The notes beneath the pieces were generated by a model that was not told where the DNA came from, did no database searches, and saw nothing but the letters and a program-made list of their open reading frames with translations. Positions 31,267 to 40,973 of a stretch of DNA of 64,000 nucleotides are shown piece after piece (positions within the stretch are counted from its first letter, which is position 1; each line of letters opens with the position of its first letter). Made by a program: the position numbers and the translations under genes. The DNA comes from Cohnella rhizosphaerae (GTDB taxonomy: Bacteria; Bacillota; Bacilli; Paenibacillales; Paenibacillaceae), in assembly GCF_029525575.1 (NCBI RefSeq), contig NZ_JAPDIA010000001.1:186001-250000 (forward strand). Reading direction: 5' to 3'.

Positions 31267-32755
31267 TTATTTCAAGTACGCCTCGACGCCCCACTCCGGA
31301 TTCGCCTTGATCGCCGCGTCCGCGTATTTCTGCAGCGTCTTGGTGATGTCGCCGATGAACTGATCGGCCGTCAGTTTAATGTCCAGGTACTGCTGCTGGG
31401 CCTTGAAGAAGGCGTCGGACTGCTCCGGTTCGAACTTGAAGGCGGTGAACGAAACTTGCTTGATCGTGCCGAACGTATCGATGATCGGCTGAACCTGCTC
31501 GGGCGCCTGTACGCCCTTGACGACGGGAATGAGGAACAGCTCGTCGGTCATCAGCTTCGCGCCTCCGTTCGGGTCCGTCCAGAAGCGAAGCCAATCGAGC
31601 GCGGCTTGCAGCTTGCCGTCCTTCTCCGCCTTGGCCGTAATCGCCACGTAGGCTTCTCCGCCCATTACATAGTTGTACCGTTCCTCCCCGCCAAGCTGCG
31701 AGTATGCCTTGTCCAAATAAGGGATCGGCGCGATGCCGTAGTCGACGGACAGCTTGTTCTGCAGATGCTGGTTCGGATACCAGCTGCCGTTCAGCGCCAT
31801 CGCCGATTTGCCGTCGTTGAACAGGCTCTCGAATTCCCAGCTGGCCGTATTGAAGCCTTCGTTGTAATACGGCGACAAGTCCTTGATCACTCTTGCGTAT
31901 TCCTTAAGCTCCGGCGAATCCTTCGTCACCATGCCGTTCTTGACCGCGAGCGCCCATTCGTCCGTGCCGACGTAGCCGTCCTTGTTAATGACGTCGAGCT
32001 GCTCGAGCTTCGGCTTCCACAGGTAGCCCCAGAGATCGGTGGCGAGCCAGCCCAGATTCCAGTCCATCGAATTCTGAATGCTGAAGCCCGTATAGCCGGC
32101 GTCTTTGGCCTTCTGCGCGACCGCGAGCAGCTCCGTGATCGTCTTCGGCGGCTCGGCGACGCCGATCTCGCTGAATATTTTTTTTGTTGTAGTACAGGTT
32201 GACGGTCGTCAGTTGAATCGGAATGCCGTACAGCTTCTCCGGCGGCGTCTTGTCCGTCGCGGATTCAAGCACCCCGTCGACGAACGAGCTGCGCCAGGGC
32301 GCATTCGTGAACCGGCTCGCTTCGTCCATATGCGGGAACAGGTTGACGATCCAGCCGTTTTTGAACCAGGCCGACTTGTCCGACGGCCCGCCCATGATAA
32401 TGTCCGCTTCGGTGCCCGCGACAAACTGCGCATCCAGGTATTTATCGAATTCGGCTGCGGGCACGTATTGAAGCTTGACCGTGTGGCCGGTTTTCTCCTT
32501 GAACGCCGCCGCCATCTTCTCATAGGCCGGCCAGGAGAACTCACCCTGGGAGTAGACCATCGTCAGCGTTTTGGGCTCGGCGTCTTGCGACGCGCTTCCT
32601 GTCTGGTCGGGCGAAGCCGACGCGCCGGACGCTTCGGCGCTCGACGGCGGCTGGCTGCCGCCGCTCGCCTCGTTGTTATTCGCCGCATTGGAGCAGCCCG
32701 CCATCGCGAGCGACAGGCTGATCGCGGACAGCATAAGGATGGATTTTCGGTTCAA
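31267..32755 (-). CDS. CUT1 extracellular solute-binding lipoprotein (one +1 frame error)
   Basis: 495 residues. Start is a TTG at 32753-32755, preceded by AAAGGGGAT; it gives a clean lipoprotein signal ending in SLAMAGC. One A too many in the A8 run 32178-32185 breaks the frame; correction joins NLYYNKK to IFSEIGVAEPPKTITELL. MalE-like fold, with FSWPAYEKMAAAFKEKTGH and YGIPIQLTTVNLYYNKK near the hinge and AALDWLRFWTDPNGG late in the protein. First gene of the solute-binding protein-MalF-MalG-glycosidase operon. Confidence 0.87.
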
Positions 32756-32795
32756 CTTGGGTATCCCCTTTTCGTATGTGGTGGTGTGCCTCTTA

Positions 32796-32824
32796 AATAT
32801 AGAGAGCGGGGAAAAGGCAAACAA
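32796..32824 (-). promoter_or_regulatory. Promoter of the solute-binding protein-MalF-MalG-glycosidase operon
   Basis: -10 TATATT (32796-32801) and -35 TTGTTT (32819-32824) on the minus strand, spaced 17 bases, about 40 bases upstream of the TTG start. Confidence 0.5.
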
Positions 32825-32955
32825 TGAGGCGGAATCTAGATTTCATTTGCGTTTTTTGGAGGTTGCGGCGGGCGAAAAAGAGACTGCCGGACATGCGAAA
32901 GAAGCCCGCAGCATGACGCTTTGCGGACTTCGATCGCTTCCTCTCGACCCTCCCC

Positions 32956-35178
32956 CTACGACTGCTGATCGGCGTCAGGCGCCGCGATCCTGCGCAGCTC
33001 GAACAGGCGCGCCTGATGGCGCTTCGGCAGTCCGACCCGCAGGACGCCGTCCGCCGCTTCGTAGCCGTACGGGACGGCCATGTCCGTCCCTGCCGGATAA
33101 AGCTGCCTGACGTCTGCTGCCCGGCCGATCCAGCCTTTGATGGGAAGCGCCGCCGTCGTCTCCTCGCCGCCGTCCAGCCGCCAGACCGCCAACAGGATCC
33201 GGTCGCCGTTCATGCTCGCGAGGCCGACGCTGTTCCAGCCGGCGGTGTCGGATATCGACCGAAAACCTAGCGGCCACACCGGATGCGAGTCGCGGATATG
33301 CGCCCGCTCGGCTTTATAAAGCGATACCGCTTCCTTAATCAGGGCTTGGTTGCGCGCGTCCGCCTTGTCCACCCGGCCCGACAAATACAGATTGCCGCAC
33401 AGCCCGCTCACCATGTTAAAAACCGTCTGCTCGCCGTCCGCCATCTCCCGCCGGTACGCTTCGTCGTCCAGCAGCGCCGGCCGGTCGCGATGCGAGGCCG
33501 GCAGCGGATAAGGATAGGCCCATACCCCGTTCTGCTCCGGCAGAACGGCCGCCAGCATGCCGCCCAGGACGGACGGATACTTTCGGTAATCCTCCTGGTC
33601 GCTCGAGCTGACCATGTGCACATGGGACAGCAAGCCACAATCGGCGCGCATGCCGCCCGACGCGCAGCCTTCGACGATCAGCTTGGGGTGCCGCGCCCGC
33701 ACCTCATCGAGGAACGCGTAGACCGCCCGGATGTGACGGATCAGTCCGTCTGCCGCCGAATCGCCCTGCGTATCGTCGCCGGAGCCGATGCAGCCGTTGT
33801 AGTCGTTTTTAATAAAGCCCACGCCCATCGCCGCCAGTCTGTCGATGACGTCGTGCATATACTTCCGCACGTCGGGGTGGGAGAAGTTCATAAACCAGCG
33901 TTCCCCGCCGCCGACTCTGCGGCCGTTGCGCCGCAGAAACCAATCGTCCGGCTTCGACGCCAGCGCCGCGTTTTCCCCGCACACCTCCAGCTCCAGCCAG
34001 ACGCCGGGGATCATCCCCGCGTCGCGGATCAGCCGCAGGATGCCCGGCAGTCCGCCGCTGCCGAAGCGCGTCCCGTCGGGCTGCCAGTCCCCGAGCGACG
34101 CGCCCCAATAAGCGCCCGGCGCGGCGAACCAGCCGGCATCGATGCAGAAGACCTCCATGCCGAGCGCCGCCGCCTCGCGGATCAGGGGCAGGAGCTTGCC
34201 GGTCGAAGGATCGGCCCACAGGCCGTTCATATAGTCGTTGAAGACGACGGGGAATTCCCCCTCCCATGCGGGCGCCGGCTTCAGGCGGGTGCGCCTGTAC
34301 GCCGTCAATTCGCGTACCGCCTCCTCGATGCCGCCCATGCAGCAGCCGATCGCAGCGGGCATCGTCGTGAAGCGCTCCTGCGGCCCCAACGTTTTGGTCC
34401 AGCCGCCGAAGCCTTCGCTGGCGGCGTCGACCTGCAGGTACAGGCTATCGCGGCCGATATAAGCGCCCTCATGCCGGTTGCCGAGCTCGATATGCCAGTT
34501 GGACGAGGTCTCGGCCTGCGCATACCAGACGGCGCCGGTGCGCGTATCCTCCACGACGACCATCGGCAGGAAGCGGCCGGTGCTCCAGCTGCCCCGCGAT
34601 TCCCAATGCGCGGCATGGGACATCGAATAAGGCGCCGTGCGGTAGAGGCCCAGCCGGTCCGTATCGTCGCAGCGCCACTGCCCTTCGCCGCTCCACGCCT
34701 GCCGCCAGTAATGCACCTTGATCCTGCCGGGCTCGGACCAGTCGCCCGCGCCGCCGAGACCGATGCCCTGCAACGCGAGCGAGGACAAATGCGTCAGCAC
34801 GACGGGCCGATCGCCGTCGTTGCTGACCGTCGTCGTCTGCCGGATGACCGCAGCGCCGGGTACGAATTCCATATCCGCCACGAAGCGCAGCTTCAGTCCT
34901 TCGTGCCGGTAGTGCAGGCGCAGTCCGCTGTCCGTCTCTTCCAATTCCGACACGATCAGCTGCTCCGCCAGCAGCGCGTGTCCCGTGGCGAGCCCCGGGT
35001 GAACGCCGTGGGGCAAGCCCGCCGCGGCAGCCTGCACGACGGCGGCCGCGGCGTACCTCCCTTCCGGTTCCCAGGCCAGGCTGATCGGCTGAAATACATC
35101 CTGCCTCAGCTTGCCTGCCCCTTCTTCCCGCAAAAATCCGATTCTCATCCGTTCATGCTTCCATTCCAGACGCTCCAT
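32956..35178 (-). CDS. GH36 alpha-galactosidase
   Basis: 740 residues and intact. N-terminal beta-sandwich, then (beta/alpha)8 barrel with NDYMNGLWADPS and EVFCIDAGWFAAPGAYW. Nucleophile Asp in GVGFIKNDYNGCIG (about residue 459), acid/base Asp in HMVSSSDQEDYRKYPS (about 527), and GCASGGMRAD, all hallmarks of GH36. C-terminal beta domain. No signal peptide, so it acts inside the cell on imported alpha-galactosides. AAGGAG overlaps the stop of the preceding SLH gene, so it is the last gene of that operon. Confidence 0.92.
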   Translation of the reverse strand: MERLEWKHERMRIGFLREEGAGKLRQDVFQPISLAWEPEGRYAAAAVVQAAAAGLPHGVHPGLATGHALLAEQLIVSELEETDSGLRLHYRHEGLKLRFVADMEFVPGAAVIRQTTTVSNDGDRPVVLTHLSSLALQGIGLGGAGDWSEPGRIKVHYWRQAWSGEGQWRCDDTDRLGLYRTAPYSMSHAAHWESRGSWSTGRFLPMVVVEDTRTGAVWYAQAETSSNWHIELGNRHEGAYIGRDSLYLQVDAASEGFGGWTKTLGPQERFTTMPAAIGCCMGGIEEAVRELTAYRRTRLKPAPAWEGEFPVVFNDYMNGLWADPSTGKLLPLIREAAALGMEVFCIDAGWFAAPGAYWGASLGDWQPDGTRFGSGGLPGILRLIRDAGMIPGVWLELEVCGENAALASKPDDWFLRRNGRRVGGGERWFMNFSHPDVRKYMHDVIDRLAAMGVGFIKNDYNGCIGSGDDTQGDSAADGLIRHIRAVYAFLDEVRARHPKLIVEGCASGGMRADCGLLSHVHMVSSSDQEDYRKYPSVLGGMLAAVLPEQNGVWAYPYPLPASHRDRPALLDDEAYRREMADGEQTVFNMVSGLCGNLYLSGRVDKADARNQALIKEAVSLYKAERAHIRDSHPVWPLGFRSISDTAGWNSVGLASMNGDRILLAVWRLDGGEETTAALPIKGWIGRAADVRQLYPAGTDMAVPYGYEAADGVLRVGLPKRHQARLFELRRIAAPDADQQS

Positions 35179-35190
35179 GCCCCGCGCTCC

Positions 35191-38100
35191 TTACTGTCCG
35201 GTCGCGTAGTCGATCACCTGAATCGAGTTCAAGAAACCCCACGTATACGCGACCGCGTGAATATCGATTTTTAAATAGACGGTCGTTTGTCCTTGCGCCA
35301 CGGTCGTCAGATCGAGCGTGCGGATCGTATCGTAATTGCCCGAAGCCGTCGTCGGCAGGCTGCCGACCAGCGCCATGTCGCTCGTGCTCGCGCCCGCATA
35401 GAAGCGGATGTCCGCGATCCGATTGTCGTCGATGTACAGCGTTCTTCCGCTGAATCGCAGCTCGAGCTTCTTAAAGCCGTCCGTGTCCGTGCTGTCCAGC
35501 TTGTAGATGACATAGCCGTCCTGCTTGCCGCCCGAGCCGTCGGGCGTGCCGGTCAGCCCCATATTCGGCAGACTCTCATGCAGCAGCTCGTTTTGCAGTT
35601 GAACCACCTCGTAGGCGCCGATGTCACCGGCAGACACCGGTCCTGCCGGCAGCGACTGGAAGTCCTCCTCGACGAGCGAGACCGGCTGGGCTACCGTAAC
35701 GTTAAAGGTGCGGGTCAGCGTCGTTGCCTCAAAAGCGACCTCGACCGTGATCGCCGCGGTGCCGTAAGCGGCGGCTGTCAGCGTCCCGTCGGCGGCGACG
35801 GATGCGACCGCGGCATTGCTGCTCGTATAGGTCGCGGCGTACAGCGAAGGATCGAGCGCATAATCCTGGTCGTTGTACGCGGCGACTCCGATCGCGAACG
35901 TATCCCCCCAGGCCCATCAGCCGGTCCCCGGTGGACAGTTCGACGCGATCGAGCGCCTGGGCGTAGACCGTCACGGCAACGCTGCCTGTGGCGACGACGA
36001 CGCCGTTGACCGACACGTACGCCTTGATCTCTCCCGTACCCGGCCGGATCGCCCGCACGCCGCCCGAAGTACGGGCGAAAACGCCGTTGTCGTCCCATAC
36101 GTAAGCGACTTTGGCTTCCTCCAGGTTGACGGCATCCCCGTTGTCGTAGGTCGCGCTCAGCGTCAGCGGCACGTCCTGCCCTTCGAACACGGCGCCGGCG
36201 CCGAGACTCAGCGCCGCCGCGTCAAGCTGACGCGGTCCCGTTTGCAGCTTCGTAAACTTCATGCCGTTCAGCGACGCCCAGGTGTCGGAAGTGTTCGTCG
36301 TCATCACGACCCGAACGTAAACGACGCTCGTATTCAGGCTGACGAGATCAAGCTTGACATCGCGCAACTGGTTGTAATTGTTGTTGTCCGCGTTGTCGGC
36401 AATCTCTCCGACCTTCTGCCAGCTGCCGCCTGCGCCTGTCGGACTGATCTCCCATTCGACCGTCGAGCCCAGGATCGCGCGTCCGCTGTACTGGATCGCC
36501 GCCAATGTGAACGGCTCGTCGCTCTCGAACTTCCATTCGACGATGCCGGGCTGGCTGATATCGCCCGGCCGCAGCACGCGGTCCTGAATATTCGAGTCCA
36601 GCCGCGTCTCGACGACGTTCTGCACCGCGTATGCCCGGTCGCGCCACGACTCGCTGCCGTCCTCGAAGTTCTCGTTCAGCAGCGAATCGTACGTTTCCGA
36701 GATATCCAGGAGCCGCTTTTCTCTGCCGGAGGCGACGTACGGACTGTAGCGAACCGTAACCTCGTCTCCGACCTGGAAGCCCCAGTCGTCGATCTTCGCC
36801 GTGAACAGGCTGACGCCCGTCGCCCTCGGGGATTTGAACTGGCTGTCCTGCCCGAGCTCGAAGCGGTACGCATGGTTTTGCGCATCGCGCAGCTCCATGT
36901 AGGCGTTGCGCAGCTCGCCGTTCACTTCAATCGGTTCGATCGCCGTAATCGCGCCGTATACCGTGCCGTAATAAGCCTTGATGCCGGTAATCTCATTGTC
37001 GCCGTTCAGCGTGAGTTGGAGCAGATCGCCGTATTCGAGCATCTCGGCCGGCACGGCCAGCAGATCCTGATCCGCGGCGCCTTCGGGTCCGCGCCGGATG
37101 GTCGCGCCGGCTGCGAGCTTCAGCTCGACCGCGCTCGCGTATTCGCCGATCTGCGGATCCTGGGACTGAATCGCGATCGATTCGCCCGACGCGGACGCGC
37201 CGTACATTTTCGCCTCGAACGCGGAGGGATAATGCTTGACCGCGTCTCCCTGCGCCGACAGCGCGAATGCCGCCTGGCCGCCGATCGCGGCGACCGCTCC
37301 GGCATCCCCGGCTTGCGCAGGCGCAAGCTCGTACTGTCCGCCGCCGAGCGCGACCGCTTTGTAGTAAGCGGCAGTCGCCCCGTTCAACGTGACGGCGACA
37401 TCGGTGTCCGCGTCCGCCTCCAGGCTGAATCGGACCGACGCGCCGACCTCGTACAGCGTCGCGCGGACGATCGTCTCCGCGCTGCCCGTGTCAAGCGACA
37501 GCGGATAGTTGCCCAGGCTGCCGAAGCCCTTGACCACGAACTTGGCCGGCAGCAGCTGCGACATGGCGGCCAGCAGCGACCTGTAAGCGTCGCCGTAGTA
37601 GCCTTTGTCGTACTGCGCCTTGATCGCCGCATAAGCCGCGGTCTGTCCCGCCTGCCCGGCGTACTTGCTCATCAGGCGCTCGATATCGGCGCGGTAAGTG
37701 ACCCAAAGGTTTCTTTCCCGAAGCTGCTTCAACGTATATTGAAAGCCGTTCAAGTGACCGCTCGTTTCGCCCAGTGCGACCGAGATTTTCACCCCGGACA
37801 GCGCCACCCAATTGTCCAGACTGGCTACGCTCGGCGTGTACAACCGAATCCGGACGTACGCGACATCGCTTGCCGGATCGAGTTGGCTGCGGGCTTCGAC
37901 ATGCGCCGTCGACCGGAAGCCGTATACGGTGCCTGCCGCCGACAGATCGTTCAGCGCGTTGCCTGCCCACACCTCGATCTTGCACCCGCCGCAGAGCTCG
38001 TGCAGATTGCGGCCCGTCAGGTCGACGAGCAGCCCGTTGGACAAAGGAACGCCCTGATTGTCCACCTTAAAGGTCAAGTATCCGCCGCCGGCGTCCGTCG

Positions 38101-40956
38101 TATCGGCGCTGACGACATAGCGCTCCTGCAGCAGGCTCCGCTTGACATGGCTGGCTTCGACGAGGGTGGCCGAGAGCGTCAGCGCCTGCTCGTCTTCTAA
38201 ATCGTAATCGATCTTCACCTTCCCGTAGGCGGGCGTCTCATGAAGCGCGTCCATCTCTCCGTCGACGGCGCGTACAAGGCTGTCGTCGCCGCCCCGGAAG
38301 TTGTAGATCGTCGCATGATCGGCGCCCGACGCGTACGCTTGCGGCAAAAATTCAAAGTTTTGCATCGCGCTTCGCTCCGCGTTGACGTCGGCGAATTTGC
38401 CCCGCGCCGCAATATAGCTGAGGTAGCGCTCGTCGATTTGATCGTCCCACTCGCCGCCGTAACGAATGTCGTTGACCATATGGGATTCCCACAACGCCTG
38501 ACGCTCCTCCAGCGCCGGATACTTGGCATACGGGAATATATGCGTGTACGCGTTCTCGATCAGCTGACTGTCGGGTTCGAGCACCTGGCCGTTGTCCACG
38601 ACGATCGCATTGTAGCCGTAGCCGTCCGCCATCGCCCCGGCCGTGTCCGAGATATAATCGTTCATGTTTTTGGCCAGCCATCGAAGCTCTGCGGCGGACA
38701 AGCCGTCGGCCGGATCGAGCGTCACGCCGTCCGCGGCCGCCGCGGCGATGACCTGAGGACCGAAATCCCCGGCCCCCTGCGGGGAAGGATTGAGGGCAAA
38801 GTACGGCCAGTACCAAGGCTCGTTTTCGGTGAATACGACGATCGGAGGCAGCGCTTCGCCTTCCGCCTTCATCTCTCCGGTCCGCTGCGACAGATACGAC
38901 GTTACGCTCCTGATCTTTTCCTCGCGGACTTCGTTGTAGTGGGCGTTGTTCATCGTCAGCCACGGCGTATTCCCGAAGACGTTGGGCGTCGTCAATTTCC
39001 AATGGCCTCGTCCGTCCGTGTCCAGCGGGTCGTACACGACCTGCTGGTACGGCAGATCCCGCCAGTAGCCGCCCAAGCCGTCGGGACCGGTCGGCGTGCC
39101 GTCCCACCAGGCGTCGACGCTCAGATGGATCGGAAGGCCCGAGTCGGCCGACAACCGGATCAGGTAGTCGAGCCGGCGCTTCATCTCCGCGCTGCTCCAG
39201 TGCATATAAAAGATATCGAAGACAACTGATATCCGGTACATGTCATAGTTGGCATAGGTCGCCTTGAGTCCGTTCAAAATCGCCAGATCGGCTGCATAAT
39301 CGTTCCAGCCGATGTTCGGCTTGAACAAACCGACGGTCATCGGCCGATAGATTTGCTCCTCCTCCAGCAAGTCGGCGAAGTCGCTGTAGGCCCATACTTT
39401 GGCGAAATGCACCCTGGTCTGCGTCTCGTTGCGCAGCGTCAGCGTCAGCGACGAGGCATTGCCTACGATCGCTGCGCTCAGCTCGATAAAGTAGTGATTC
39501 GGTCCCGCGGACGCCTCGCGGTACGTTCTGAGATAAATCTCCTGCCCGTTCGCAAGCACCGTATACGCGAAAGCCTCCGGATTGCGCCGGTGAATCTCCT
39601 CGATCTCCACGGTCGCCGGCGCGTTCGGCGTCAAGCCGTGAAGCGTGAAGGCGATCGTCGCGCCTTCGCCTTCCATGTACCGAACCGCGTAGGTGTCGTG
39701 AAGCTCGCCGACATCGGCGTCCAGCTCGGTCGTGCCGCCCGTCCCGGTCGCGACCAGACCGGCGAGTTCCTCTTCGTCCTCCCGTCCGAAAGCGAGCGCC
39801 GACACTTTAGAAGGAGCGGTCTCCTGCACGGGGGGGATCGTCGGGCTCGGTTCCGACCTGGCCTCCGCCGCCTGTGTCCGACGGTGAACCGGTCGTTCCG
39901 TCTGCCGCTGCCGGCGGCTTGCGGAATTCGACGCGCTGCGCTGCGTTGTCCAGTTGGCCGATGCTCGTCGCCTCATCCTGCGAGACGATGCTGCCGGCGG
40001 CGGACGGCAGCATGCGCAGCCGATCGATCTTTACGGCCGTCAGCGACAGCTTCGTCTTCGGCGACGCCAACTGAACGACGGCGAGCTGCGAGTCTCGGAT
40101 CGCGATGCCGCTGTCCGGACTCCCTTGCACCAGCACCCGGCCGCTTACCGTTACGTGGTCGAGCGACACTTCGCCCGTCCGGATTCCCGGAGCCAGGATC
40201 AGATCGCCCTCGACGACCAGGTTCTGCAGCCGGACCGGCGCGCGATTCACGACGACGTTGCCCTGCACCGTCGCATCGCTCAGTCCCTCGGCCCCGATCA
40301 TTCGACGCACGACGTTGTCGAGCACCTTGATCATCTCTGCTCTCGTCATGGCGGCCTTGGGCGCGAATTGGTCCATTCCCCGACCGTTCATATAGCCGCG
40401 GCCGAGCATGGATTCGACGGAAGCGCTTGCCCACGGGGCGATCCCGCCGGCGTCGGAGGAGCGCTTCGCTTCCGTTGGCCCCGGCTCTACGTCGAACGCC
40501 AAGGCGATGAGCTTGGCCGCCTCCTCGCGCGTGATCGGCCGGTCGGGCATGAACAGCCCGCTGCCCGTCCCGTTCACGATGCCCGCGGCGGATGCGCCCG
40601 CCAGCGCCTTGCGGTAATAGGCATTGTCCGGCACATCCTTGTAGGCTGCCTCCGATCCGCCCTCAAAGCCGAACACCCGGTCGAGCAGCACGATAAATTC
40701 GGCTCTCGTCAGCGGCCGGTCCGGTTTGAGACTGCCGTCCGGATAACCGCTCACGATGCCGTAATCCTGCCATCTGCGAAGCTCTTGCTCGGCCCAGTGT
40801 CCGGCTGCGTCCGGGTCCGGCTTGCGTCCCGATCGGCTGTGCCGATATTTCTGTCTCCTGCTGCTGCGCAAAGGACCGACCCGCCGTCCCCGTTCCGGCA
40901 AGCCCCGAAACCAGGATGACGACAATGCACAAAACGCTTATCCATTTTCTAACCAT
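35191..40956 (-). CDS. SLH-anchored surface protein with a glycosidase-like central domain (three +1 frame errors)
   Basis: 1920 residues after correction. Signal peptide (SVLCIVVILVSGLAGTGTA); three SLH motifs at about 47-215 (GIVSGYPDGSLKPDRPLTRAEF, FMPDRPITREEAAKLI); a stacked beta segment (VVEGDLILAPGIRTGEVSL) to about 310; linker; beta-sandwich about 380-530. Then a barrel-like region about 530-910 (VGLFKPNIGWNDYAADL, GLPIHLSVDAWWDG, VVFTENEPWYWPYF). The ENEP Glu resembles a GH-A clan acid/base. Several beta domains and a Big-like domain (VELSTGDRLMGLGDTFAIGV) follow. Errors: G7 39830-39836, C6 35904-35909, and one in 40815-40850 not tied to a run. Operonic with the kinase (17-base gap) and GH36. 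I do not recognise the catalytic family. Confidence 0.75.
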
Positions 40957-40973
40957 GCTGTTGCCTCCCCCGA

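Noticed and set aside
32907-32930. Terminator after GH36
   Set aside because: Only a five-base stem (CCGCA/TGCGG) with a long loop and a broken T tract; too weak to call.
33283-35274. Long plus-strand open frames opposite GH36, GH31 (12840-14759), the SLH protein (35873-38200) and the second GH78 (53904-56312)
   Set aside because: Typical antisense shadows in GC-rich genes: Arg/Gln/Val-rich, no domain signatures, and each lies opposite a well-supported enzyme gene.
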